The position numbers and the translations under genes are program-made. Below, one piece after another: positions 43,329 to 52,766 of a stretch of DNA of 64,000 bases. The number at the start of each line of letters is the position of its first letter. The first letter of the stretch is position 1. The notes beneath the pieces were generated by a model. It ran no database searches, was not told the DNA's origin, and saw nothing but the letters and a program-made list of their open reading frames with translations. This DNA is from an uncultured Ruminococcus sp. (GTDB lineage: Bacteria; Bacillota; Clostridia; Lachnospirales; Lachnospiraceae), in contig FMEL01000017.1 in NCBI GenBank assembly GCA_900066355.1, forward strand, positions 12,980-76,979, read 5' to 3'.

Positions 43329-43424
43329 GCGACCGTATACAATGGGCAAGAGAACGAAGTGAAGAACACAATGCACAGATAAAGAAGAACAAAACAAAAT
43401 ACAGAGAAATGGAGTTGTAAGAAT

Positions 43425-43799
43425 ATGAAGAAACAGATTTATGATGAAAAGAACGGACTGAACTACACACTGCATGGAGATTATTATCTGCCGGATCTGG
43501 AAATCAATGAGGAAGAACCCACATATGGGAAATATGGAATAATGCGAAAACAGTTTCTGAAGGAACACAGGAGTGCCAGGTATCAATATCTGGTACTGAC
43601 CGGGAAATTGACGGAGCATTTGAATCAGGTCGATAAAGAAGCGAGAGAAAAAGTTGAAATGCTGGTGGAACAGATGGCTGAGCAGTGGGGCGTGACAGAA
43701 AAACTGAAGATGCAGGATCAGATGGAATGGGTTAGGAAAATGAATAATATTCGTAGCAGAGCAGTAGAGATTATAGATGTAGAATTGATTTGTGTTTAG
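43425..43799 (+). CDS. TnpV-like transposon-encoded protein
   Basis: 124 residues beginning KKQIYDEKNGLNYTLHGDYYLPDL, then RKQFLKEHRSARYQYLVLTGKL and a helical tail. This matches TnpV proteins first described in the Tn4451/Tn4453 mobilizable transposons; their role is unknown. It starts after GGAGTTGTAAGAAT. Together with the broken TnpX-like recombinase at 45.7-46.6 kb it marks Tn4451-type content. Confidence 0.83.
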   Translation: MKKQIYDEKNGLNYTLHGDYYLPDLEINEEEPTYGKYGIMRKQFLKEHRSARYQYLVLTGKLTEHLNQVDKEAREKVEMLVEQMAEQWGVTEKLKMQDQMEWVRKMNNIRSRAVEIIDVELICV

Positions 43800-43833
43800 G
43801 AGGACAAAGCGGCAGATATAATGTTAAAAGTAG

Positions 43834-43862
43834 TTGCGTGCGCACGCATATTGTATTATAAT
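43834..43862 (+). promoter_or_regulatory. Promoter with palindromic operator for the MarR-MATE pair
   Basis: TTGCGT (43834-43839), 17-base spacer, TATAAT (43857-43862). A perfect 14-bp palindrome TGCGTGCGCACGCA (43835-43848) covers the -35 box and half the spacer, so a protein bound there, probably the MarR product, would block RNA polymerase. Confidence 0.7.
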
Positions 43863-43887
43863 ACTGGTGGTTAGGAGGAATATATCT

Positions 43888-44337
43888 ATGAAACTATTAA
43901 AATGGCTTTCAGTAACAGACCGATTTTACAAAATCTATTTGGATAAACAGCTTGCCCCCTTTGGAATCAACAACAGCCAATATATGTTTTTGATTAAAAT
44001 CTGTCGTTCGCCTGGCATTTTACAGGATTCTTTAATGGATATGTTTTATGTTCATCCGAGCAATATTGTACGGACAGTTGCGGCATTAGAAAAGCAGGGA
44101 ATGATTATGCGTTCCCCAAATGATAAGGATAAGCGGACGTGTAAGCTGTATCCTACGGAACGTGCGCTGTCTGTAATTGATGAGATACAGACGGTATGTG
44201 AAAAGACAGAAGCTCTTTTATTGCAAGGCTTCAGGGAATCCGATAAAAACCTCTTTATTGATTTGCTGATTCAGGCAGGTGAAAATATTACAGCGGAACT
44301 CCGTATAGAAAGAAAGGGGGATGAATTTAATGACTGA
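43888..44337 (+). CDS. MarR-family regulator
   Basis: 149 residues; start at ATG 43888 after TTAGGAGGAATATATCT. Winged-helix region: ICRSPGILQDSLMDMFYVHPSNIVRTVAALEKQGMIMRSPNDKDKRTCKLYPTE, with the wing at DKDKRT. It overlaps the MATE transporter gene by eight bases. MarR-MATE pairs usually form a ligand-relieved repressor and efflux pump; the operator at 43835 supports autoregulation. Confidence 0.88.
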   Translation: MKLLKWLSVTDRFYKIYLDKQLAPFGINNSQYMFLIKICRSPGILQDSLMDMFYVHPSNIVRTVAALEKQGMIMRSPNDKDKRTCKLYPTERALSVIDEIQTVCEKTEALLLQGFRESDKNLFIDLLIQAGENITAELRIERKGDEFND

Positions 44338-45685
44338 GAATCCCCTAGGATATGAAAAAATTTCAAAACTGTTGAAAGATTTTGCCATTCCCAGTATTAT
44401 GGCGTCTCTTGTCGGCTCAATCTACAATATTGTGGATCAGATTTTTATTGGTCAAGGGGTCGGTTATCTGGGAAATGCAGCAACCAATGTTGCCTACCCG
44501 TTCTCTACCATCTGCCTTGCTATTGCACTGCTGGTTGGAATTGGCAGTGCTTCCCGTGTTTCCCTCTGTCTTGGACGCAAAGAGCCGAAAGCTGCCGCCA
44601 AAGCAGCGGGAAATGGTATTGTTCTGATGGGGATTTTCGGAATTATTTATTTATTGGTTGGTGAAGCTTTTCTGTCTTTGCTCCTAAAGGCATTTGGGGC
44701 AACGACAGATGTATTTCCATATGCAAAGCAGTATGCTAGCATAACATTGATTGGAATGCCGTTTCTTATTGTAACGAATGGTATGAGCAATTTGATTCGA
44801 GCAGATGGAAAACCAAAGTATTCAATGGTTTGCATGGTTATGGGAGCTATTATCAATACCATTCTTGACCCTATTTTTATTTTTGCTTGCGATTGGGGGA
44901 TTGCCGGCGCAGCTTGGGCAACAGTTATTGGGCAAATTTTTTCCTTCATACTCGCACTCCGTTATCTATGGCGTTTCCAAACAATCCATTTTGAAAAAGA
45001 GTCGTTTTTATTGGACATCAAAGAAAGTATGAAAATTTGCAGCATGGGAATCAGCAGCAGCTCAAACCAGATTGCAGTTACCGTGATTCAAATCATTCAG
45101 TACAATTCGTTGACTTATTACGGCGCATTAACAAAATATGGAACAGATATTCCCTTAGCTGCTTGCGGAATCGTTATGAAAACAAATGCCATAATCCTTG
45201 CGATTGTTGTAGGAATCTCGCAGGGAACACAGCCGATTATCGGCTTCAACTATGGGGCAAGGCAATACCATCGTGTACGGGAGGCTTACCTGCTTGCGGT
45301 AAAATGGAACCTTGTTGTTTCCACAATTGCTTTCATCGCATTTCAATTTTTCCCGCAATCTATCATTTCGCTATTCGGAGATGGGAACGAGCTGTATTTT
45401 GAATTTGCTGTTTTGTTCATGCGTACCTATCTTTTCATGGTGTTGGTAAATGGTGTGCAGTTGCTTTCTTCCAGTTTTTTTACCGCAATAGGAAAATCGT
45501 TAAAAGGTGCTCTGTTGGCATTAACAAGGCAGACCTTTGTGTTGATTCCGCTTACCCTGCTGCTCCCGCTTCGTTTCGGAATTATGGGAGTATTGCTTGC
45601 GGGACCTGTTGCTGATTTTTCAGCGTTTATGCTATCTGTTGTACTGGTGGGTATAGAATTAAAAAAACAAAAAAATGACATGTAA
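44330..45685 (+). CDS. MATE-family multidrug efflux transporter
   Basis: 451 residues, about twelve membrane helices arranged as two similar halves; each begins with the family pattern (IPSIMASLVGSIYNIVDQIFIG; SMGISSSSNQIAVTVIQ). It would expel organic cations in exchange for Na+ or H+. The start at ATG 44330 is preferred, nine bases after AAAGGGGG. Codon and GC use is richer in C-ending codons than the surrounding element, in line with cargo acquired from elsewhere. Confidence 0.9.
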   Translation: MTENPLGYEKISKLLKDFAIPSIMASLVGSIYNIVDQIFIGQGVGYLGNAATNVAYPFSTICLAIALLVGIGSASRVSLCLGRKEPKAAAKAAGNGIVLMGIFGIIYLLVGEAFLSLLLKAFGATTDVFPYAKQYASITLIGMPFLIVTNGMSNLIRADGKPKYSMVCMVMGAIINTILDPIFIFACDWGIAGAAWATVIGQIFSFILALRYLWRFQTIHFEKESFLLDIKESMKICSMGISSSSNQIAVTVIQIIQYNSLTYYGALTKYGTDIPLAACGIVMKTNAIILAIVVGISQGTQPIIGFNYGARQYHRVREAYLLAVKWNLVVSTIAFIAFQFFPQSIISLFGDGNELYFEFAVLFMRTYLFMVLVNGVQLLSSSFFTAIGKSLKGALLALTRQTFVLIPLTLLLPLRFGIMGVLLAGPVADFSAFMLSVVLVGIELKKQKNDM

Positions 45686-45734
45686 ACAACAGCCCTATGT
45701 GAAAACATTCTTTTTCCGCCGTTAAGTAATCAAG

Positions 45735-46628
45735 AAGCAAAAACTTAAAAACCGTTGCGATAAATTTTATAAATTCACCACCACAATCTGCGCAAAACAT
45801 GAGTCCGGTTAACGGATTTGCTTTGCCCTGTGCTATTGGGCGGTGCTTGGTCTCTCTGATTTTCTGAACCACATACCAGGTGTTCTTCATCAACAATAGC
45901 TTCCTGCGTATCTCTGAATATCATCCAGTCCTCCGGATTAGTATATTGGGAATGCTTGTCTTCGCAAGATAGTAGGATGGACGCTCAACCTTTTCGTTTG
46001 TGAGTATTCTGGCAACCTGCATCGGTCCATTCCCTTCAATAATTAACTGGAAAATACGTCTTACCACAGCAGCGGCTTCTTCATCAACAAGCCAGTGGTT
46101 GTTATCTTCCGGGTCTTTTTTGTATCCGTAGATGGCATTAGAAGTCAGATGTTTGCCTTCCATACCCTTGTTGCGAAGTACAGACTTGATTTTTCTGCTG
46201 GTATCACGCACATACCATTCATTCATAATGTTTAAGAATGGTGCAAATTCATTGGATTCAGAATGTGTGCTGTCAACACCATTGGAAATGGCAATAAAGC
46301 GGACGCCTTTTTCTCGGAATAAAACCTCCGTATAAAAGCCTACTTCCAGATAATTTCTGCCGATTCGACTCATATCCTTGACGATAACACATCCGATTTT
46401 TCCTTCTTCAATGTCGGCAGTCAACCGCTTCCAATCCGGTCTGTCAAAGTTAGTACCGCTATATCCATCGTCGGTATAGTGTGCAAGGTTCGTAAACCCC
46501 TGTTCTTTGGCATACTTTTCAAGCATTTTCTTCTGGTTTACAATGCTGTTGCTGTCCCCATTCAGTTCATCATCTCGTGACAGTCTTTCGTAAAGTGCTG
46601 TTATTTTGTTGTTGTCCGGTCTCTTCAT
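45735..46628 (-). pseudogene. TnpX-like large serine recombinase, broken
   Basis: Starts well: AAAGGAG ahead of ATG 46628, Ser17 nucleophile (ALYERLSRDDELNG), VIVKDMSRIGRNYLEV and the recombinase domain to about 45950. The frame then shifts after IPNILIRRTG; in another frame there is TWYVVQKIRETKHRP and the zinc-ribbon start MFCADCGGEF, after which homology ends. About half the usual ~700 residues is missing. It is closest in pattern to Tn4451-type TnpX. Inactive, so the right-hand element probably cannot move by itself. Confidence 0.85.
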
Positions 46629-46757
46629 AAAATCTCCTTTCCGAGGTAGCAATACCTCTGTGACCGGGCATCTATGGATGAATTTATTCTATCATACAGG
46701 GTCACTGCTATATAATCTTGTGATTCGGGAACAGATTTTCTAAAAATGACCATAAAA

Positions 46758-46782
46758 ATGACAGGGCATGTAACCCTGTCAT
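46758..46782. terminator. Stem-loop in the right flank of the mobile region
   Basis: ATGACAGGG-CATGTAA-CCCTGTCAT, perfect nine-base stem with A/T-rich sides, between the broken recombinase and the hydrolase gene. The rest of the 271-base gap (46629-46899) shows no gene. Confidence 0.5.
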
Positions 46783-46899
46783 AAAGTTAGAAATTGTTCC
46801 TTCACTTATAGGAGAAATTCGAGGGGATAAACGGAACTGTTTTTTTCTAAACAATAGTATGTAAATGTTTACGACAAACTGCGATTTTCCTACGATTCA

Positions 46900-47715
46900 T
46901 CATATCTTATTTATCAGTTTTTCTATTAACGAATTCACTTCCTCCGGTGCATCGGTATTTGAATTATGTCCTGCATTTTTAATCCATGCAATAGGAATTC
47001 CAGTATTTTTATGCCATGCATTATTGTAACGAATACAAGAACCGGCATGATCTTTTTCTCCACATATCAGTTGAGCCGGACAGTTTATCCTGTATGGAAG
47101 ATTAGTTTCCATTGCTTCTGCCAATATTCTAAAACCATGACCTGCGATTTTGGCATATCTTTTTTGGTCACCATCGTAGATCATCATAATATCATGCATT
47201 AATTTTCTACCATATTCGGATGTAGCCACACCATTTGTTCCCGTTTTCAATAATGATTTCCAAGGATAGTATCTATATACTGGCTCCATTTTTTTCAGAA
47301 GCCACAGCTCGATTCCTGTTACATATTTTCTTTGTAAAGGAGCAGAATCAATAGAAATAAATCCTTTCAGCTTGTTGGGAAATAATTCTGCATACGCTTG
47401 ACCAACATAACCTCCCATGGATTGTCCTATAATCACTGGATACCGAATGTTTTCCAAGCTCAAAATATCATCAAGCCATTTCGCTTTATCCGACAAAGAA
47501 AAATTAAATTCAAACGGCCAGGATTTTGCATGACCAGGTGCATCCCATACAAAAACATTATATATGCCTTCAAAGAATTCAATTTGTTTATCAAATAGTC
47601 TATGGTCGGCAGTTAAACCTGGAAGGAAAATCAAGGTTGCTTTTTCTGGATCTTGTCCCAGATTTATCCAATAATGAATACATCCACTTTGCGTTTTATA
47701 TATCTTTTCATTCAT
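46900..47715 (-). CDS. Alpha/beta hydrolase
   Basis: 271 residues. Oxyanion region FLPGLTADHRLFD, nucleophile elbow GQSMGG, acid in CGEKDHAG and His in NAGHNSNTDAPEEV make a complete catalytic triad. Esterase, lipase or C-C hydrolase activity cannot be separated by sequence. The start at 47715 is chosen as the second ATG of MFAMNEK; the ribosome site is weak. Single gene facing away from the GH locus. Confidence 0.85.
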   Translation of the reverse strand: MNEKIYKTQSGCIHYWINLGQDPEKATLIFLPGLTADHRLFDKQIEFFEGIYNVFVWDAPGHAKSWPFEFNFSLSDKAKWLDDILSLENIRYPVIIGQSMGGYVGQAYAELFPNKLKGFISIDSAPLQRKYVTGIELWLLKKMEPVYRYYPWKSLLKTGTNGVATSEYGRKLMHDIMMIYDGDQKRYAKIAGHGFRILAEAMETNLPYRINCPAQLICGEKDHAGSCIRYNNAWHKNTGIPIAWIKNAGHNSNTDAPEEVNSLIEKLINKI

Positions 47716-48255
47716 TGCAAACACTCTTTCAAATTCAAGTTTTCTTTATTATAGTACTGATTAAAACGTGATACAACATATAAGAAGGACGGGACTAAAT
47801 AAATGTCCTGTCCATATCATTATGCTATGAATATATCAGTTGTCAGGGCTCCAGCCTATCCGCAAATACAGTTCATAATCACGCTTATCATCAGAAGCTC
47901 CATGCGGAAGCGAAACGGCATTTATTATTATGTATATCCGTGTGTGTACCGGGATAAAAAACTGACCTGCCTTGCCTATGCAACGTCGAAAAGTCCGTTA
48001 GGGCCATTTACTTATCAGGGGATAATTATTGATAATGCCAAATGCGACCCGAAATCCTGGAATATACACGGAAGCAGAGCCGGGAACCTATGAAATCAAA
48101 GTAACCTGTAAAGGAGATGTGGTACTGCATTCCGTGACCATTCAGTAAAGGAAATGCAAACCTATTTTTACAATAAATAACTCAAAACTATAATACGAAA
48201 AGAAAAATATATGCTATCTTTATCCAAAAGAGAAAGATTGGCAGGAGGATGAAAC
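47716..48255 (+). other. Gene-poor spacer with a GH43 remnant
   Basis: Apart from the GH43 fragment listed separately, this 540-base stretch shows no intact gene. The last ~75 bases are A/T-rich and contain AACTATAATACG, a possible -10, upstream of AGGAGGATGAAAC, the ribosome site of the GH3 gene. Confidence 0.4.
47880..48148 (+). pseudogene. GH43 glycosidase remnant
   Basis: One frame carries SSMRKRNGIYYYVYP, YATSKSPLGPFTYQGIIID and WNIHGS, typical of the middle of GH43 arabinofuranosidase/xylosidase catalytic domains. The frame then breaks, and a shifted frame gives AEPGTYEIKVTCKGDVVLH to a stop, resembling the C-terminal end of such enzymes. The remainder is lost. It suggests this locus once handled arabinoxylan or similar side chains. 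Confidence 0.65.
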
Positions 48256-50553
48256 ATGGAAACAGCAAAAATAAAAGAATTGGTCTCCAGAATGACTCTG
48301 GAGGAGAAAGCATCTTTGTGTTCCGGGCTTGATTTCTGGCACACAAAAGGAGTGGAACGTCTCGGAATCCCTTCGGAAATGGTCTCAGACGGACCTCACG
48401 GACTCCGCAAGCAGGACGATAAAGCAGACCATTTGGGAATCAACGACAGCATTCAGGCTGTTTGCTTTCCAGCGGGATGTGCAACCGCATCCAGCTTTAA
48501 CCGTGAGCTGGTGACAAAACTTGGAGAAACACTGGGGGAAGAGTGTCAGGCAGAAAATGTAAGCACAATCTTAGGCCCGGCTATGAACATTAAGCGTTCC
48601 CCGCTGTGCGGACGTAATTTTGAATACTATTCAGAGGACCCACTTGTGTCAACGGAAATGGCAGGTGCGCTTGTCCACGGCGTCCAGAGCAAACATATCG
48701 GAACAAGTCCGAAGCATTTTATGGCAAATAACCAGGAATATCACCGCTTAACAAGCTCTTCAGAAATGGATGAACGCACCATGCGTGAAATTTACCTTGC
48801 TTCTTTTGAAGGAATGGTAAAGAAGGAAAAGCCGTGGACCATTATGAACGCATACAACAAGCTGAACGGCACATACCTTTGTGAAAATAAAGAAATGCTC
48901 ACAGATGTGCTCCGCAAGGAATGGGGATTTGACGGCTATGTAATGACAGACTGGGGTGCGATGAATGACCGTGTGGAAGCTCTGAAAGCAGGCTGCAATC
49001 TGGAAATGCCGTCCTGTGAAGGCGCTACGGATGTGGAAATTGTTGCCGCAGTACAGGACGGAACACTGGATGAATCTGTACTGGACAAGTCCTGTGAAGA
49101 ATATTTGAATGTTATTTTCAAATATGAGGAAAACAGAGACAAAAACGCGGTATTTCAGCATGAAAAAGACCATGAGACAGCCCGGGAAATCGAAGAGGAG
49201 TGTATTGTGCTTCTGAAAAATGAGGATGCGCTTCTCCCGTTGTCCGCAGACAAAAAGGTGGCTTTTATCGGCAAATACGCCGAGGAACCACGCTATCAGG
49301 GCGGCGGAAGTTCCCACATCAACAGCTTTAAAACAGAATCTGCAATGGACGCCGTAGAATTTCTCGCAACTGTAAAAAAGGAAAACATCACATTTGCCAA
49401 AGGCTTTGATGATGTTGAGGATAAAGTGGATGAAGCATTGGCTGCAAAAGCCGTAGAGGCTGCTGCTAATGCGGATGTGGCGGTAATCTTTGCCGGACTG
49501 CCGGACAGCTTTGAATCCGAAGGGTATGACCGGAAGCATCTTGGGATGCCGAACTGCCAGAACGCACTGATTGAAGCGGTGGCGGAAGCACAGCCGAACA
49601 CCATAGTTGTGCTTCACAACGGCGCTCCGATAGAAATGCCGTGGCTCGGAAAAGTAAAAGCCGTGCTGGAAGCCTACCTGGGCGGACAGGCTGTGGGCGG
49701 CGCAGTGGTCAATGTGCTTTACGGAAATGCAAATCCAAGCGGACGATTGGCGGAAACATTCCCACTTCGGATACAGGATACGCCGTGCTATTTGAATTAC
49801 GGCGGAGAACATGACAAATCGGTTTATTCAGAGGGCGTATTTGTGGGATACCGCTATTACACATCCAAAGAAATGGAAGTCCTGTTCCCGTTCGGATACG
49901 GATTGTCTTATACGACCTTTTCTTACGGCAATCTTACGGTGGACAAAAAGGAGTTTAAGGAAAGTGAAAAACTGCTGGTATCCGTAGACGTAACAAATAC
50001 AGGCGCATGTACAGGAAAGGAAGTCGTACAGCTTTACGTAGCGCCGAAGGGCGGAACAATCATCCGCCCGGTACGGGAGTTAAAAGCATTTGAAAAAACA
50101 GAACTTGCACCGGGTGAGACAAAAACCGTCACCTTTGAACTTGACAGCAGAGCCTATGCATACTGGAATACGGAAATCCATGACTGGCATGTGGAGACCG
50201 GAGCCTATGAAATCCAGATTTGCCGGAATGCACAGGAAGTGCTTCTGTCAGAGGAAGTACAGGTAGAATCAGAAACCGTCCTGCCGAAAGTGTATACCCT
50301 CAATTCCACAATGGGAGAAATCATGGCAGACCCGAAAGGAAAAGCCATATTGGAACAGGCAATGGGTGAAATGGAAGGAATGGACGGCGAGAGTACAGAG
50401 GAACAGATGCAGGATGATTCCGGAGTGATCAACGACGAAATGATGGCGGCAATGATGGAAGCCATGCCGCTCAGACAGATGCTGAGTTTTGTACCGGGAG
50501 TGACAAAGGAAGCACTGAACCAGCTTGTTGCAGCGCTAAACGCAGCAGAATAA
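48256..50553 (+). CDS. GH3 beta-glucosidase-type enzyme
   Basis: 765 residues, standard order: N-terminal barrel with SDGPHGLR, PKHFMANNQEYHR and the nucleophile Asp232 (GYVMTDWGA), then the alpha/beta sandwich (ECIVLLKNEDALLPL, KVAFIGKYA, QGGGSSHIN), FnIII-like domain (LVSVDVTNTGACTGKEVVQLYV) and a helical tail (~695-765). No signal peptide, so it acts in the cytoplasm on imported glucosides or xylosides. RBS AGGAGGATGAAAC. The tail pattern STMGEIM is echoed in the rhamnosidase at 59407. Confidence 0.92.
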   Translation: METAKIKELVSRMTLEEKASLCSGLDFWHTKGVERLGIPSEMVSDGPHGLRKQDDKADHLGINDSIQAVCFPAGCATASSFNRELVTKLGETLGEECQAENVSTILGPAMNIKRSPLCGRNFEYYSEDPLVSTEMAGALVHGVQSKHIGTSPKHFMANNQEYHRLTSSSEMDERTMREIYLASFEGMVKKEKPWTIMNAYNKLNGTYLCENKEMLTDVLRKEWGFDGYVMTDWGAMNDRVEALKAGCNLEMPSCEGATDVEIVAAVQDGTLDESVLDKSCEEYLNVIFKYEENRDKNAVFQHEKDHETAREIEEECIVLLKNEDALLPLSADKKVAFIGKYAEEPRYQGGGSSHINSFKTESAMDAVEFLATVKKENITFAKGFDDVEDKVDEALAAKAVEAAANADVAVIFAGLPDSFESEGYDRKHLGMPNCQNALIEAVAEAQPNTIVVLHNGAPIEMPWLGKVKAVLEAYLGGQAVGGAVVNVLYGNANPSGRLAETFPLRIQDTPCYLNYGGEHDKSVYSEGVFVGYRYYTSKEMEVLFPFGYGLSYTTFSYGNLTVDKKEFKESEKLLVSVDVTNTGACTGKEVVQLYVAPKGGTIIRPVRELKAFEKTELAPGETKTVTFELDSRAYAYWNTEIHDWHVETGAYEIQICRNAQEVLLSEEVQVESETVLPKVYTLNSTMGEIMADPKGKAILEQAMGEMEGMDGESTEEQMQDDSGVINDEMMAAMMEAMPLRQMLSFVPGVTKEALNQLVAALNAAE

Positions 50554-50568
50554 ACATACAGATCTACA

Positions 50569-50618
50569 AAAAAATACCGGAACAGGGGATTCAAGTTTCC
50601 TCTGTCCCGGTATTTTTC
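50569..50618. terminator. Terminator between convergent GH3 and MATE genes
   Basis: AAAAATACCGG pairs with CCGGTATTTTT across a loop that itself holds a short stem; T-rich on both strands. Confidence 0.75.
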
Positions 50619-50664
50619 TAGGACCACCAGGTGTCAGGCATTATTAAATTTCCTAACTCAAAAA

Positions 50665-52032
50665 TTATTTAACAAACAACTCCCGCAGTGCTTTTCGGAA
50701 TTCGAAGAAGAACAGTACTGCAGTGAATGTGACCGCCAAGAAGTCTGCAATCGGCTCAGCCATATACACAGCCATTGTCTGGTTGCTATGTAAGATTGCC
50801 GGCATGATGTAGATCAACGGAATGAGAAGGATGAATTTTCTCATAACTGCAACGATGATCGATGCTTTAGCTCTTCCGATAGATGTAAATGTCATCTGGC
50901 AGGCAATCTGGATACCGAACATAAACAGACATGCCAGATAGATGCGCAGCGCTTTTGCAGTAAATGCAAGCAATGTGGCATCGGAGGTGAACATTCCTGC
51001 AAATACCTGCGGGAAGATCATGACGCAGAGCCACAGGAAAACGGAGTATGTCAGACTGACCTTCAAAAGAAGTTTAAAGGCAGATTTGACACGATCCACA
51101 TTTTTGGCTCCGTAGTTGTAGCTGATGATCGGCTGTGAACCTTGTCCGACTCCCTGCAGCGGAAGCATGGCAAACTGCATAACACTTGTCAGGATTGTCA
51201 TTGCACCAACTGCGATATCTCCACCGTATTTCAAAAGAGAAGAGTTGAAACAAACGGAGATGATACTTTCACTTGCCTGCATCACAAAGATGGAAGAACC
51301 GAGAGCGAGTGAAGGCAGGATAATCTTAGACTGAAGTTTCATATTGCAAACTTTCAGTTTCAATGTTGTCTTTTTTCCAAACAGGAACGTCAGAACCCAG
51401 ATGCAGGAGCAGGCCTGAGAAATAACAGTGGCAAGGGCAGCACCGCGGACTCCGAGTCCAAATCCAAAGATGAAGATCGGATCCAGGATAATATTGGTAA
51501 CAGCACCGATCAATACGGAGAGCATACCGGTTTTGGCAAATCCCTGAGCTGTGATAAACGCGTTCATTCCAAGTGTGAGTTGTACAAAAAGCGTTCCGAT
51601 AGCGTAAATGTTCATATAGGAAACAGCATATTCAATCGTGTTCTCACTTGCTCCAAAAGAAAGCAGGAAAGTCCGGTTTCCAATCAGAAGCACGATAGTA
51701 AGGATCGCAGATATGATGAGCTGTGTGAGAAAACAGTTGCCGAGGGTTTTCTCAGCAGACTCTGTATCTCTCTGTCCCATGAAAATAGATGCGCGCGGGG
51801 CCCCACCGTTTCCGACAAGGGCAGCGAATGCCGCTACGATCATGATCAGTGGCATACAAACACCTACGCCGGTCAGTGCAAGAGCACCTACATTTGGAAT
51901 GTGACCAATGTAGATACGGTCTACGATATTGTAAAGCATGTTGATCATCTGTGCTGCAACGGTAGGCAGTGCCAGACGCAATAACAATTTACCGATAGGT
52001 TCGGTTCCTAAAAAATTCTTGTTCTCGTTCAT
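50665..52032 (-). CDS. MATE-family efflux transporter
   Basis: 455 residues with about twelve membrane helices and MATE repeats (LPTVAAQMINMLYNIVDRIYIG at the start of half one, SIFVMQASESIISVCFNSSLL in half two). Same family as the pump at 44330 but clearly divergent in sequence. Downstream of a MarR-type gene on the same strand (21-base gap), so likely one drug-responsive operon. Confidence 0.9.
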   Translation of the reverse strand: MNENKNFLGTEPIGKLLLRLALPTVAAQMINMLYNIVDRIYIGHIPNVGALALTGVGVCMPLIMIVAAFAALVGNGGAPRASIFMGQRDTESAEKTLGNCFLTQLIISAILTIVLLIGNRTFLLSFGASENTIEYAVSYMNIYAIGTLFVQLTLGMNAFITAQGFAKTGMLSVLIGAVTNIILDPIFIFGFGLGVRGAALATVISQACSCIWVLTFLFGKKTTLKLKVCNMKLQSKIILPSLALGSSIFVMQASESIISVCFNSSLLKYGGDIAVGAMTILTSVMQFAMLPLQGVGQGSQPIISYNYGAKNVDRVKSAFKLLLKVSLTYSVFLWLCVMIFPQVFAGMFTSDATLLAFTAKALRIYLACLFMFGIQIACQMTFTSIGRAKASIIVAVMRKFILLIPLIYIMPAILHSNQTMAVYMAEPIADFLAVTFTAVLFFFEFRKALRELFVK

Positions 52033-52053
52033 TTCTCATTCTTCCTTTACAAA

Positions 52054-52509
52054 TTATTTGTCTGAGTTCTGTTGCTGCATTTTGAATGCATTTTTTGCAT
52101 TTTCCATCAGTTTCCGGTTCAAAAATTCCAGCTGCTCTTCCTCTTCTTTGGAAAAACCATGGAAAAGCTCTGTACGGAATGTCTCCTTTATCGTATCAAT
52201 CTCATTCGTGATTGGAATTGCATCCGGAAGCAGCTCAAGATGAATCCTTCGCCGGTCATTTTCATCCGGAATCCGTTTCAGTAAAGATTTTTGAATCAGC
52301 AGTTCTACAGCCTGAGAGACATTTCCCTTGGAAAGCATCCGTAGTTCTACGATGTCAGCAGCTGTGTCACGACCCGGATTATTATAGAGAAAACTGATGA
52401 TCGTTGTCTCAATCAATGTCAGCTTATGCCGTCTGCATATTTCTTTCAGCATACATTCGTACAGTTTGTTCAGTTGCCGGAATTGTACAAGAAAATGGGT
52501 TGAATTCAT
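52054..52509 (-). CDS. MarR-family regulator
   Basis: 151 residues. The winged helix includes TLIETTIISFLYNNPGRDTAADIVELRMLSKGNVSQAVELLIQKSLLKRIPDENDRRRIHLEL. It probably represses itself and the MATE gene that follows. A perfect repeat GTTCT-AAAA-AGAAC lies 87 bases upstream of its start, the likely operator. Unrelated to the sugar genes around it. Confidence 0.88.
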   Translation of the reverse strand: MNSTHFLVQFRQLNKLYECMLKEICRRHKLTLIETTIISFLYNNPGRDTAADIVELRMLSKGNVSQAVELLIQKSLLKRIPDENDRRRIHLELLPDAIPITNEIDTIKETFRTELFHGFSKEEEEQLEFLNRKLMENAKNAFKMQQQNSDK

Positions 52510-52595
52510 TATCCAAAACTCCTTTTGTGTTCAGATACAGAATGATTCGATTGAGTTCAACCAAAATGTATCACAGAACAGTTTTAAATAAAACA

Positions 52596-52609
52596 GTTCT
52601 AAAAAGAAC
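52596..52609. promoter_or_regulatory. Candidate MarR operator
   Basis: GTTCT-AAAA-AGAAC, with two further AACAGTT half sites within 20 bases upstream, in the divergent region between the MarR gene and the GH2 gene. Confidence 0.45.
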
Positions 52610-52655
52610 TTTTAATTGTAATCATACGCACAAAAAGAGATTTGTCAAGAATAAT

Positions 52656-52683
52656 TTGAAAAATTGTGTTACAAAATTATAAT
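52656..52683 (+). promoter_or_regulatory. Promoter of the GH2 gene with shared motif
   Basis: TTGAAA, 16-base spacer, TATAAT. The spacer and -10 contain ATTGTGTTACAAAATTATA, closely matching ATTGTAATACAAAAATTATA at 56582 before the domain-swapped GH3 gene, suggesting common control, perhaps by the AraC protein encoded between them. Confidence 0.5.
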
Positions 52684-52766
52684 AATAAATTTATATTTAT
52701 AATACGGAATACTCTTCAACTGTTAGAATAGTAAAAAAATGAACAAGCTGCATTAGGGAGGTCCGA

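Noticed and set aside
22880..46700. Complete integrative conjugative element
   Set aside because: No coupling protein, VirB4-like ATPase or other channel gene is present, so only mobilization is supported.
48760..49812. Long open frame of 350 codons on the minus strand inside the GH3 gene
   Set aside because: Composition is that of a shadow frame (Cys/His/Phe-rich), there is no ribosome site, and the plus-strand GH3 gene is certain.
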